A stretch of 9,841 bases of DNA from Deltaproteobacteria bacterium (GTDB lineage: Bacteria > Desulfobacterota_B > Binatia > UBA9968): assembly GCA_027297485.1 (NCBI GenBank), contig JAPUHZ010000321.1, forward strand, positions 1 through 9,841. The letters run 5' to 3'. The translations under genes were made by a program, and so were the position numbers. Of this stretch, positions 1 to 7,364 are shown in pieces. How positions within the stretch are numbered: position 1 is the stretch's first letter; every line of letters starts with the position of its first letter. Under the pieces are notes generated by a model, which saw only the letters and a list, made by a program, of their open reading frames with translations, had not been told where the DNA came from and ran no database searches.

Positions 1-67
1 CTCGGTGATCTTAAGCCATTGGAATAGACACAATGCCCACAACTCCATGCAAAAAAGGAGGATGAAG

Positions 68-742
68 ATGGTTCCGAAACGTGTGGTATTTCTTCTCGAT
101 GTCGATAACACCCTTCTCGACAACGATCGTGTTATCACCGACTTGATGCGTCACCTTGAGCGCGAGATCGGGGGCGAGTGCCAGCGACGTTACTGGGCGA
201 TCTTCGAGGAACTACGAACCGAACTGGGCTATGCGGACTACCTGGGCACTCTCCAACGGTATCGGATTGAGCACCCACGGGATACGAACCTTCTCGCCGT
301 ATCCTCTTTTCTCATAAACTACCCGTTTGCCAACCGCCTGTTCCCAAGCTCTCTCGATGTTGTGGATCACCTCAAGGCTTGGGGGCCCGCGGTCATCCTC
401 ACGGACGGCGATGTTGTTTTTCAACCGCACAAAGTCGAGCGCTCCGGGCTCCTTGACATAGTCGATAGAAATGTCCTGATTTATATTCACAAGGAGCTTG
501 AAATCGAGGACATCGAAAGCCGCTACCCGGCCGACCACTATGTGCTGGTGGACGATAAGCTGCGAATTTTAGCATCCATAAAAGCGGCCTGGCGCAAAAA
601 AGTAACAACCGTTTTCCCCCAACAAGGTCATTACGCGACTGACCCAGCGGTTCTTAAAAAGTATCCGTCCGCCGACATCACCATTCGGCGGATCGGCGAG
701 ATGCTCGATTACGATCTACCAACCCTGCTCGCTGCAGCATAG
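68..742 (+). CDS. HAD-superfamily hydrolase
   Basis: Predicted cytoplasmic phosphatase-type enzyme of the haloacid dehalogenase superfamily, 224 residues; the substrate cannot be read from the sequence. HAD motif I is seen near the N-terminus as DVDNT, with nucleophile Asp11 and acid/base Asp13. Motif II is the TD pair at about 112-113 (ILTDGD). A candidate motif III lysine is Lys122 (HKVERSG), and the acidic motif IV is VDDK at about 162-164. The stretch between motifs I and II (about 20-105) is a mainly helical cap. An in-frame ATG at 5 and another at 62 exist, but AGGAGG at 56-61 sits six bases before the ATG at 68, so that start is preferred. There is no signal peptide or membrane segment. 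It is followed by a 220-base gap, so it is probably a separate transcription unit from the sugar genes. The superfamily is clear; the subfamily is not. Confidence 0.85.
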   Translation: MVPKRVVFLLDVDNTLLDNDRVITDLMRHLEREIGGECQRRYWAIFEELRTELGYADYLGTLQRYRIEHPRDTNLLAVSSFLINYPFANRLFPSSLDVVDHLKAWGPAVILTDGDVVFQPHKVERSGLLDIVDRNVLIYIHKELEIEDIESRYPADHYVLVDDKLRILASIKAAWRKKVTTVFPQQGHYATDPAVLKKYPSADITIRRIGEMLDYDLPTLLAAA

Positions 743-962
743 CGGCACTAGGTCGAAATAACCGGATAACCTCTACGTTGTCGATAGTAGCTTTTTTGTT
801 TCGAGTAAAGCGGTGAATCCTAGACTCACCATCATAGCCAACGCGTTGCGGGTGGGGATCACCTGTTGGGACGGCTGGGTTGAGAGGCTCTGTAAGAAGG
901 TAGATCGATGAATGCAAGATTTTTAGTAGTCTGTCTGTCCATTGCCCTATCTCCAAAAAAAC

Positions 963-1934
963 ATGAAACATCGTATCAGTGAAATAGACCTTGAAGGTTA
1001 TCTGAGATACCGGCTGGAATCAGTAGACGCCCAGGTCACGGCAACCTTCGTGCCTGGCGCCGGCATGGTTGGTACCTCCCTTACTCACAAGGGCGAGGAA
1101 TTGCTGGTTCAAGAGAACGGCCTCAAAGGTTACGTGGAAAGAGGCGAAACCTTCGGCATACCCCTACTGCACCCTTGGGGTAACCGGTTAGAAAGCGAAA
1201 CTTACAGGGTCGAGGGAAAAGAAGTCGATCTCCAGCCGGTTGCACCTCTCGTCGCTCGTGACCCCAACGGCTTACCGATTCATGGATTAGGAGCAGGTCG
1301 CAAGGAGTGGACCGTGACGGAAGTTGCTGCCAGCATGACGTGCGCTCGCCTTACAGCGATGCTGAACGTGGACGCCAATTCCCCCATCTTTCCAGGTTTT
1401 CCCTTTCCCCATCGTCTTGAGCACGTGATTACCCTGGCAGGAGCTACTACAGGAGCCTGTCTATCGATTGAGACGAAATTAACTGCGACCGGGAAGCCAA
1501 GTGTTCCTGTAGTTTTTGGTTGGCACCCATATTTTCATCTCCCAGGCGTGAAACGTGAAGAATGGATCGTTGATCTGCCGATCCGCAGACACTACCGGCT
1601 CAGCGCCCAGAACCTTCCCACAAGAGAGCGGGAGCCCGTCGTCGCAGAGAAGGGTCGACTGGGCGATCGCATCTATGACGACTTGTTTGATGATCTGGTT
1701 GCCAGTAACGGCAATCAGAGCACGTTTACGCTTGAAGGGGGTAATAGAAAGCTGGCAGTATGCTTTGAGTTCGGGTATCCCTATGCGATAGTCTGGGCTC
1801 CAGCCGGCCGAAACCTCATTTGTTTTGAACCTATGACAGCAGCGACTAACGCGCTGGCCAGCGGTTGGCCAGAACTGAACAGCGTGGCTCCAGGTGAGTC
1901 TTATGTGGCCCGTTTCTCCATTCTAGTGAGTTGA
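963..1934 (+). CDS. aldose 1-epimerase (galactose mutarotase family)
   Basis: Predicted mutarotase that interconverts alpha and beta anomers of glucose or a related aldose; cytoplasmic, about 323 residues, which is usual for the family. Family landmarks are seen in order: HPWGNRL at about residues 72-78, the conserved histidine in LPIHGLG (His107), the catalytic-type histidine in WHPYFHLPG (His188), and the conserved glutamate in CFEPMTAATNAL (Glu289), equivalent to the general base of galactose mutarotases. Neither the ATG at 963 nor the in-frame TTG at 942 has a good ribosome binding site; the ATG is preferred because the family fold begins about 25 residues after it. The next genes encode a glucose dehydrogenase and a glucan or trehalose hydrolase, which suggests glucose as substrate. 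Hexose-6-phosphate epimerases are related and cannot be fully excluded. Confidence 0.88.
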   Translation: MKHRISEIDLEGYLRYRLESVDAQVTATFVPGAGMVGTSLTHKGEELLVQENGLKGYVERGETFGIPLLHPWGNRLESETYRVEGKEVDLQPVAPLVARDPNGLPIHGLGAGRKEWTVTEVAASMTCARLTAMLNVDANSPIFPGFPFPHRLEHVITLAGATTGACLSIETKLTATGKPSVPVVFGWHPYFHLPGVKREEWIVDLPIRRHYRLSAQNLPTREREPVVAEKGRLGDRIYDDLFDDLVASNGNQSTFTLEGGNRKLAVCFEFGYPYAIVWAPAGRNLICFEPMTAATNALASGWPELNSVAPGESYVARFSILVS

Positions 1935-1951
1935 CGTAGGCCGGGGATTAT

Positions 1952-1980
1952 TTATCAAAAAACCCCGTGGTTGATATAAT
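1952..1980 (+). promoter_or_regulatory. possible sigma-70 promoter upstream of the glucose dehydrogenase gene
   Basis: A perfect -10 hexamer TATAAT lies at 1975-1980. A TTATCA element, 4 of 6 matches to TTGACA, lies 17 bases upstream at 1952-1957. It sits in the gap between the mutarotase and the dehydrogenase and would give a leader of about 150 bases. A second TATAAT at 2068-2073 has no matching -35 element. Perfect -10 hexamers do occur by chance in AT-rich gaps, so this is a candidate only. Confidence 0.35.
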
Positions 1981-2097
1981 TGGCTTCCGTGATAGATGTC
2001 TCCAAATAACGGTGTATTTTTGATGGCTGAATTATTTTGATCGAGGAGATGAGCGTTAGTAAGAAAATATAATCAAAGCTGTAGCTGACGAATCAAC

Positions 2098-2121
2098 AAA
2101 TTTGCGCGGTACGCGAAATTT
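2098..2121. promoter_or_regulatory. 24-base palindrome next to the ribosome binding site (operator or mRNA hairpin)
   Basis: Arms AAATTT (2098-2103) and AAATTT (2116-2121) enclose CGCG (2105-2108) and CGCG (2112-2115), with GTA as the centre and G2104 as the only unpaired base. This gives ten paired bases around a three-base loop. It ends just before the purine-rich ribosome binding site (AGGGAGGG, 2124-2131) of the gene starting at 2138. It is not followed by a T-run, so it is not a terminator. It could be a dimeric repressor site or an RNA hairpin affecting translation or mRNA stability. The symmetry is directly visible; the role is inferred. Confidence 0.5.
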
Positions 2122-2137
2122 CTAGGGAGGGTTACAT

Positions 2138-2998
2138 ATGAGTACCACCGTTCACGCAGATAAAATACCAGACGTGGTCATGCCCACATGCGGAATCGAA
2201 AAAATATTGAATGGGCAAAAAGCGTTGGTCACGGGCGCCAATTCGGGCATCGGAAAAGGGATAGCCATCGCTCTCGGACAGGCAGGCGCAGATGTGGTTG
2301 TCAATTACTTCTCCGGCGAGGAGGCGGCCAGAGAGGTGGCGGATGAGATTGTCCGTAGTGGTAGCAAAGCGAGCACCCACAAGACCGACGTTTCTAAAGA
2401 AGATCAGGTGCAGGCGATGTTTCAACGGATGCTGAAAGAGTTCGGGACTATCGATATCTTGATCAACAACGCAGGGTTGCAAAAGGATGCTCCGTTCGAT
2501 GAGATGACACTGGATCAATGGAATGACGTTATAAGCGTCAATCTTACCGGTCAATTCCTCTGCGCACGCGAAGCGGTCAGGGAGTTCAAGCGACGCGGTG
2601 TAGTTAAAGAGGTCTCTTGCTCAGCAGGCAAGATAATTTGTATCAGTTCCGTCCATGAGGTGATTCCCTGGGCGGGACACGTCAATTACGCTGCTTCTAA
2701 GGGTGGTGTGATGCTCATGATGAAAAGTATCGCCCAGGAGCTGGCCGCCTATCGGATCCGGGTCAACAGCATTTCCCCGGGAGCAATCCGCACCCCGATC
2801 AACACGGCCGCATGGAATACTCCCGAAGCCTACAAAGAACTCATGAAATTAGTGCCCTATAAACGGATCGGCGAGGCTGAGGACATCGGGCGGGCTGCCG
2901 TCTGGCTTGCCTCCGATCACGCGGACTACGTGACCGGCATCAGCCTTTTCGTAGACGGCGGCATGACTTTGTACCCAGGCTTTCAAGAAGGGGGTTGA
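2138..2998 (+). CDS. SDR-family glucose 1-dehydrogenase
   Basis: Predicted NAD(P)-dependent oxidoreductase of the classical short-chain dehydrogenase family, probably oxidising beta-D-glucose to glucono-lactone in the cytoplasm; 286 residues. Visible motifs are the cofactor loop TGANSGIG (32-39), NNAG (110-113) and the catalytic Ser171, Tyr184 and Lys188. The stretches ISSVHE.IPW, YAASKGG, SPGAIRTPIN and the C-terminus YVTGISLFVDGGMT.YPGFQ closely match Bacillus-type glucose 1-dehydrogenases, as recalled. The residues after the second strand (NYF, no acidic residue) suggest NADP can be accepted. Compared with the roughly 261-residue Bacillus enzymes it has about 20 extra N-terminal residues and a short insertion at about 157-163. 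The start is firm: AGGGAGGG lies six bases upstream of the ATG. The GH15 gene follows after 63 bases, probably in the same operon. Confidence 0.9.
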   Translation: MSTTVHADKIPDVVMPTCGIEKILNGQKALVTGANSGIGKGIAIALGQAGADVVVNYFSGEEAAREVADEIVRSGSKASTHKTDVSKEDQVQAMFQRMLKEFGTIDILINNAGLQKDAPFDEMTLDQWNDVISVNLTGQFLCAREAVREFKRRGVVKEVSCSAGKIICISSVHEVIPWAGHVNYAASKGGVMLMMKSIAQELAAYRIRVNSISPGAIRTPINTAAWNTPEAYKELMKLVPYKRIGEAEDIGRAAVWLASDHADYVTGISLFVDGGMTLYPGFQEGG

Positions 2999-3061
2999 TG
3001 CTTTGGCGGTTGAAGTTTAAAGAAATCAAGGTTCTTATAAACGTGGCTCAGGAGGAAAGAT

Positions 3062-4882
3062 ATGGCATATCAACCAATTGAAAATTACGGGATCATCGGA
3101 GACATGCATACAGCGGCCCTTGTGGGAATGGATGGGTCGATTGACTGGTTGTGCTTTCCGCATTTTGATTCACCCAGTGTCTTTGCGTCTATTCTTGACG
3201 ACAAAAAAGGCGGGCACTTCAAGATCGCCCCAGCCGCTCAAGGGATCACGCACAAACAATTCTACTGGCCCGAGACTAACATCTTAATTACGCGTTTCCT
3301 TTCACCCGGAGGGGTCGGAGAGATCACGGACTATATGCCCGTAGGAGCGCTTGCAAAAGACCATGGACACCACCAGGTGGTCCGCAGAGTCAACGTGGTC
3401 CGTGGAACGATGGCCTTCCGTATGGAATGCTATCCTGCATTCAACTACGCTCGAGATAAGCACACGACGACGATCTCTGCCGGGGGAGCATGCTTTCAGT
3501 CGCCAGGACTCAGTCTGGGACTCGCCACACGCGTCCCGTTGAAACAGAATGGAAACGGAGTCATCGCCCAGTTCAAACTAAAGGAGGCACAGACTGCGAC
3601 CTTTTTGCTTCAGGACGTAGAAGGTGGAGCCGACTGCGGGGCAGTACTCTCTGAGCCGGAAGCCTTCGAGCTGTTCAAGCAGACCGTGGAGTACTGGCGC
3701 CGCTGGCTCTCGAAGTGCACCTACACAGGCCGCTGGCGTGAGATGGTCCACCGGTCGGCGTTGGTCCTCAAATTGCTTACATTCGAGCCGACAGGAGCCA
3801 TCGTGGCCTCCCCCACGTGCAGCCTTCCTGAGGGGATAGGCGGCGAACGTAACTGGGACTATCGGTTCACTTGGATCCGGGATGCTGCCTTCACACTCTA
3901 CGGGCTGATGCGTATCGGGTTTACCGATGCGGCGGCCCAGTTCATGCAGTGGTTAGAAGCCCGCTGTCGCGAGCTGAATCCGGACGGCTCTCTCCAGATC
4001 ATGTACAGGATCGATGGGCGCCGCATCGAGACCGAAGAAACCCTGGATCACTTGGAGGGTTACAAAGGCTCCCGCCCGGTGCGGATCGGAAACGGCGCGG
4101 CCAACCAGTTGCAGTTGGACATCTACGGCGAGCTGATGGACTCGGTGTATCTCTACAACAAGTACGGGAGCCCCATCTCCTATGACCTCTGGACTCATCT
4201 CCGACGCCTTATCAACTGGGTCTGTGACAACTGGCAGCGCAAAGATGAGGGAATCTGGGAGGTTCGCGGAGGGCAGCAGCACTTCCTGTACTCGAAGCTC
4301 ATGTGTTGGGTCGCAATCGATCGTGGCTTGCGCCTAGCCGACAAGCGGTCCTTCCCTGCGGACCGTGAAAAATGGCTAAAGGTTCGGGACCGGATCTACG
4401 AGGAGATCATGGACAAGGGATGGAATCCCAAGCGCGAGGCGTTCGTGCAGCATTACGGGAGTGATTCTCTGGACGCGGCCAATCTAATGATGCCTCTGGT
4501 GTTCTTCGTCTCACCGACCGACCCACGAATGCTCAAGACCTTGGATGCCATGATGCAGTCACCTAAGAGAGGTGGGCTTGTATCTAACAGCTTGGTTTAC
4601 CGGTACAACGTCGCAGAAACCGCCGATGGGCTGAGTGGAGAAGAGGGGACCTTTAACATCTGCACCTTCTGGCTCGTCGAGGCACTGACCCGGGCGGGGC
4701 GGGTGGATGAGGCCCGGCTCATGTTCGAACAGATGCTCGGCTACGCCAACCACCTGGGGTTTTATGCGGAGGAAACAGGCCACAGTGGGGAGGCGCTGGG
4801 AAATTTTCCCCAGGCCTTTACCCACCTGGCACTGATCAGTGCCGCCTTCAATCTCGACAGATCCCTGGGTGCCGGAGGGTAG
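3062..4882 (+). CDS. glycoside hydrolase family 15 protein (glucoamylase/trehalase-like)
   Basis: Predicted inverting alpha-glucosidase of family GH15, 606 residues, the usual bacterial length. The N-terminal beta-sandwich domain opens with the family hallmark [17 protein letters not shown] and [17 protein letters not shown] (about 6-42). The (alpha/alpha)6 catalytic domain carries [18 protein letters not shown] (about 260-277), [20 protein letters not shown], the probable general acid Glu400 in [10 protein letters not shown], and the probable general base in SGEEGTFN (Glu527/Glu528). There is no signal peptide, so it acts inside the cell. Proteins of this architecture include glucoamylases, glucodextranases and the mycobacterial-type trehalases; which one applies cannot be decided here. 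The start is supported by AGGAGG (3050-3055), six bases before the ATG. Its position after a glucose dehydrogenase suggests its product, glucose, is oxidised directly. Confidence 0.95.
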   Translation: MAYQPIENYGIIGDMHTAALVGMDGSIDWLCFPHFDSPSVFASILDDKKGGHFKIAPAAQGITHKQFYWPETNILITRFLSPGGVGEITDYMPVGALAKDHGHHQVVRRVNVVRGTMAFRMECYPAFNYARDKHTTTISAGGACFQSPGLSLGLATRVPLKQNGNGVIAQFKLKEAQTATFLLQDVEGGADCGAVLSEPEAFELFKQTVEYWRRWLSKCTYTGRWREMVHRSALVLKLLTFEPTGAIVASPTCSLPEGIGGERNWDYRFTWIRDAAFTLYGLMRIGFTDAAAQFMQWLEARCRELNPDGSLQIMYRIDGRRIETEETLDHLEGYKGSRPVRIGNGAANQLQLDIYGELMDSVYLYNKYGSPISYDLWTHLRRLINWVCDNWQRKDEGIWEVRGGQQHFLYSKLMCWVAIDRGLRLADKRSFPADREKWLKVRDRIYEEIMDKGWNPKREAFVQHYGSDSLDAANLMMPLVFFVSPTDPRMLKTLDAMMQSPKRGGLVSNSLVYRYNVAETADGLSGEEGTFNICTFWLVEALTRAGRVDEARLMFEQMLGYANHLGFYAEETGHSGEALGNFPQAFTHLALISAAFNLDRSLGAGG

Positions 4883-4939
4883 AAGGCAGGGAACCCGATC
4901 CAAGCATCGGCAGCGCCGAGCCAACTTACACCAAATATC

Positions 4940-6292
4940 ATGAGCGCCGCGGGCAAAAAGACCGAGTCCTACCTGCAGACAGTATTGCCGGCTGTCAGCA
5001 TGGGACTGTTGACCTCGGCATTCATCCTAGCCAAGACAGGACGAGACGCGCTCTTCTTTCAGGGGAGCGGCGGGTTGTTTCAGTTGCCGCTCGTTTACAT
5101 CAATATCGGCCTCGCGTCTTTGCCGCTCGCTCTGATTTTCGTCAAGACAATGAAAGTCTGGGGCGCGCGCCGCGCGCGCGTGGGAATTCTGCTGCTCGCG
5201 GCGACCGTGATGGCTGGGGCTGCGCCGTTTCTGCAGCCCGGCGACAGCAAACTGCTTCTTGCCATCTTCATCTTCATCCCGGCGATTTTCGGACTGCTCT
5301 TTGCGAGCCTGTGGCTATTGGCGTCGGACATCTTCGAGAAAACGCCCAAGAGCGAGGCCGCACGTTCGTTCACTAGGATCGGCGCAGGCACCCTCGCCGG
5401 CGGCATGACGGGCGGCTTGATATCCAAGGGACTGGCTCCCTATCTCGACGCCAAATGGTTGATTTTTTTGGGTGCACTATGCATCCTTGGCGTGGTCGCC
5501 CTCGTCGTGCACATCCATCGCCGGTTCCCCACCAACATCGCCCTCAAGAAAGCCGAAGAAAAGAAATCTGGATTTCTGGCTCCGCTAAGCAACAAGTATT
5601 CACTGACACTTTTATTCATTTCGATGTTAGGCGCCCTCGCTGGGTTGCTGATCGACTTCCAGTTCTACGCCGCCGCCACCAGTGCGCAGATGGGGTCAAA
5701 GGGCAATGCCAACTTTTTCGCCAATTTTTACATCATGCTGAATTTCAGCTCCTTGATGCTGCAACTCTTCGCCACGCCCAAGATACAAGACAAGGTCGGA
5801 CTCAGAGGGGGACTGATGGTGCTGCCCCTTGCGCTCATCGGGGGGACCACTTTCGTGACGGCCGCAGCGACCGCCCTCAGCCGTTCTGTTTTAAGAGTGA
5901 CGGAGGGGGGACTTCGCTCGTCGGTGCACCGCTCCATCTGGGAGCAGGCGTTTCTTCCGGTCGACCCGACGGACCGCTCCGCGGTAAAGATCGCCGTTGA
6001 CGGCGTCGCGGCCAGAACCTCAGAAATGATCGGCGCGGTGGCCATTCTTCTTTGGCTCAAGCGAGCGGCGCCCGACGGTGTGCTCCCTATGCCGCTCAAT
6101 ACCCAGTGGATGGCTTGGGTGACCTTGGCGACCCTCGCTGTCTGGCTGCTGATCACGCGCAACTTTAGGGAGCAGGTAAAAGAAGAAGTGCGCATTATCA
6201 AGCCCGCCGCCGCACCGGCAAAAGAAATCCAGTGTGAGCGTTTTCCCGACCAGTGTCCTTGCACCACGGAACTAGGCAAAGGGATCGCATAA
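4940..6292 (+). CDS. Npt/Tlc-like (NTP/NDP exchange) transporter family membrane protein
   Basis: Polytopic inner-membrane protein, 450 residues, with about eleven or twelve hydrophobic segments from residue 12 to about 400. It resembles the ATP/ADP-translocase-like branch of the major facilitator superfamily. The N-terminal RDALFF (35-40) followed by a LP.vYI segment, and the region at about 320-352 with EGGLRSSVHRSIWEQAFLPV, DRSAVK and a following D.VAAR, fit that family as recalled. The C-terminal HEAT-repeat extension found in some free-living relatives is absent. The tail is cytoplasmic in character with three cysteines (CERFPDQCPC). The ATG at 4940 has no clear ribosome binding site, so the start is less certain. 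The gene looks richer in GCG/CGC codons than its neighbours, including an alternating GC run at 5163-5182. Substrate is unknown: nucleotide exchange is typical of intracellular parasites, and homologues in free-living bacteria are poorly characterised. Confidence 0.65.
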   Translation: MSAAGKKTESYLQTVLPAVSMGLLTSAFILAKTGRDALFFQGSGGLFQLPLVYINIGLASLPLALIFVKTMKVWGARRARVGILLLAATVMAGAAPFLQPGDSKLLLAIFIFIPAIFGLLFASLWLLASDIFEKTPKSEAARSFTRIGAGTLAGGMTGGLISKGLAPYLDAKWLIFLGALCILGVVALVVHIHRRFPTNIALKKAEEKKSGFLAPLSNKYSLTLLFISMLGALAGLLIDFQFYAAATSAQMGSKGNANFFANFYIMLNFSSLMLQLFATPKIQDKVGLRGGLMVLPLALIGGTTFVTAAATALSRSVLRVTEGGLRSSVHRSIWEQAFLPVDPTDRSAVKIAVDGVAARTSEMIGAVAILLWLKRAAPDGVLPMPLNTQWMAWVTLATLAVWLLITRNFREQVKEEVRIIKPAAAPAKEIQCERFPDQCPCTTELGKGIA

Positions 6293-6356
6293 GCCGAGGT
6301 TGAGTGGCATGCTAGCATCTAAATCCCAAACTGATTCAATTGAGGACCTTTTTAGT

Positions 6357-6375
6357 CACCTTTACTCATAAGGTG
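6357..6375 (+). terminator. weak hairpin, possible terminator after the transporter gene
   Basis: CACCTT (6357-6362) pairs perfectly with AAGGTG (6370-6375) around a seven-base loop. Only three T residues follow, and an alternative pairing of GGTG with the downstream CACC is possible. It lies in the 152-base gap between the membrane transporter and the cobalamin-binding-protein gene, where a transcription boundary would be expected. The short T-run makes efficient intrinsic termination doubtful. Confidence 0.22.
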
Positions 6376-6444
6376 TTTCACCCTACCATACTTGAAGATC
6401 TCACCGACTAGCATAAATCGTCCTATTGCGCTAATGATTGAAAC

Positions 6445-7359
6445 ATGCGCATTTGTTCTCTCCTTCCCAGCGCTACGGAAATTGCCTTTGCCCTAGGGTT
6501 AGGTGATTCCATTGTGGGTGTCACCCACGAGTGTGATTACCCACCGGAAGCAACAAAGATACCCTCAGTCGTAAAAAGTGCTATCGACCCCGACAAAACC
6601 AGCAGCGGTGAAATTGATCGAATCGTCGGTGAACATCTTCAAACGAAAAAGAGCATCTACGAGATCGACCTCCCCCGCTTTAAAGCAGCCGACCCGGACT
6701 TGATCCTGACGCAGGAACTCTGTGATGTCTGCGCCGTCGATTATCAGGAAGTGCTGAAAGCGGCCCGGACCCTCCAGAAAGAACCAAGAATCGTCTCTCT
6801 CGCACCGAGCCTTCTCTTTGATGTGCTCCGAGACATCGAGCGCGTGGGGCAGGCTACAGGGAGGTCGAGCGATGCCGAAGACTTTGTAATAATCCTTAAA
6901 GGACGGATAGAACGTGTGAGAGAGCTGGCGCACCAATCGATCCAGCGGCCACGGGTCGTCTGTTTGGAATGGTTGGAGCCTATTTACAGCCCCGGTCACT
7001 GGGTACCCGAAATGGTCGAGCTGGCCGCAGGGAGAGAAATGTTGGGTAAAAAGGGAGAGCCCTCCATGAAATCCGACTGGGAAAGTGTCCTGCAGTTTGC
7101 ACCGGAAGTGATTGTACTCATGCCTTGCGGTTTTAATATCGAACGGATTCTAAAAGAGGTCCATCTGCTTTACCAACTTCCGGGATGGGATGAGCTGCCC
7201 GCGGTCAAGGAGAACAGGGTCTTTGCCGTCAATGGCCACGCCTACTTCAACCGATCCGGCCCTCGATTGGTAGACGGGCTCGAGATCCTTGGACAAATCA
7301 TCCACCCGGAAATCTTCACCTGGAAGGCGCCCCCGGAGGCAGCGCGGAGGCTCAATTAA
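6445..7359 (+). CDS. BtuF-like cobalamin-binding protein (periplasmic-binding-protein fold, no signal peptide)
   Basis: Predicted protein of the Fe3+-siderophore/vitamin B12 substrate-binding family, 304 residues. The opening RICSLLPSATEIAFALGLGD, GVTHECDYP (about 25-33), the DPDLILTQELCDVCAV segment (about 87-102), and the C-terminal EVIVLMPCGFN and VNGHAYFNRSGPRLVDGLE are typical of proteins annotated as cobalamin-binding. The fold starts at residue 2, with no signal peptide or lipoprotein box, so the protein is probably cytoplasmic unless the start lies elsewhere; no earlier in-frame start is evident. No ABC permease or ATPase gene lies alongside, so a role in import is not supported by context. 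The ATG has no obvious ribosome binding site. The next gene starts five bases after the stop, so they are probably cotranscribed. A cytosolic corrinoid-sensing or handling role is inference. Confidence 0.8.
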   Translation: MRICSLLPSATEIAFALGLGDSIVGVTHECDYPPEATKIPSVVKSAIDPDKTSSGEIDRIVGEHLQTKKSIYEIDLPRFKAADPDLILTQELCDVCAVDYQEVLKAARTLQKEPRIVSLAPSLLFDVLRDIERVGQATGRSSDAEDFVIILKGRIERVRELAHQSIQRPRVVCLEWLEPIYSPGHWVPEMVELAAGREMLGKKGEPSMKSDWESVLQFAPEVIVLMPCGFNIERILKEVHLLYQLPGWDELPAVKENRVFAVNGHAYFNRSGPRLVDGLEILGQIIHPEIFTWKAPPEAARRLN

Positions 7360-7364
7360 CTGTT

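Noticed and set aside
773..797. CTAC and GTAG pair followed by six T residues after the HAD gene, a possible terminator
   Set aside because: The stem has only four base pairs with a ten-base loop, too weak to call despite the T-run.
851..863. GGTG/CACC hairpin in the leader before the mutarotase gene, considered as part of a riboswitch
   Set aside because: It is four base pairs in isolation, with no conserved riboswitch core around it.
1940..1968. CGGGG and CCCCG arms around an A-rich loop after the mutarotase stop, considered as a terminator
   Set aside because: Five base pairs, a long loop and no following T-run on either strand.
3010..3041. TTGAAG and TATAAA as a separate promoter for the GH15 gene
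   Set aside because: The spacing is about 20 bases and the hexamers are imperfect; cotranscription with the dehydrogenase is simpler.
4907..4919. TCGGC/GCCGA hairpin between the GH15 and transporter genes
   Set aside because: It is short, with a three-base loop and no T-run, and is expected by chance in GC-rich sequence.
6293..6444. A cobalamin riboswitch upstream of the BtuF-like gene
   Set aside because: The gap is only 152 bases and no B12-box-like sequence or matching fold is seen.
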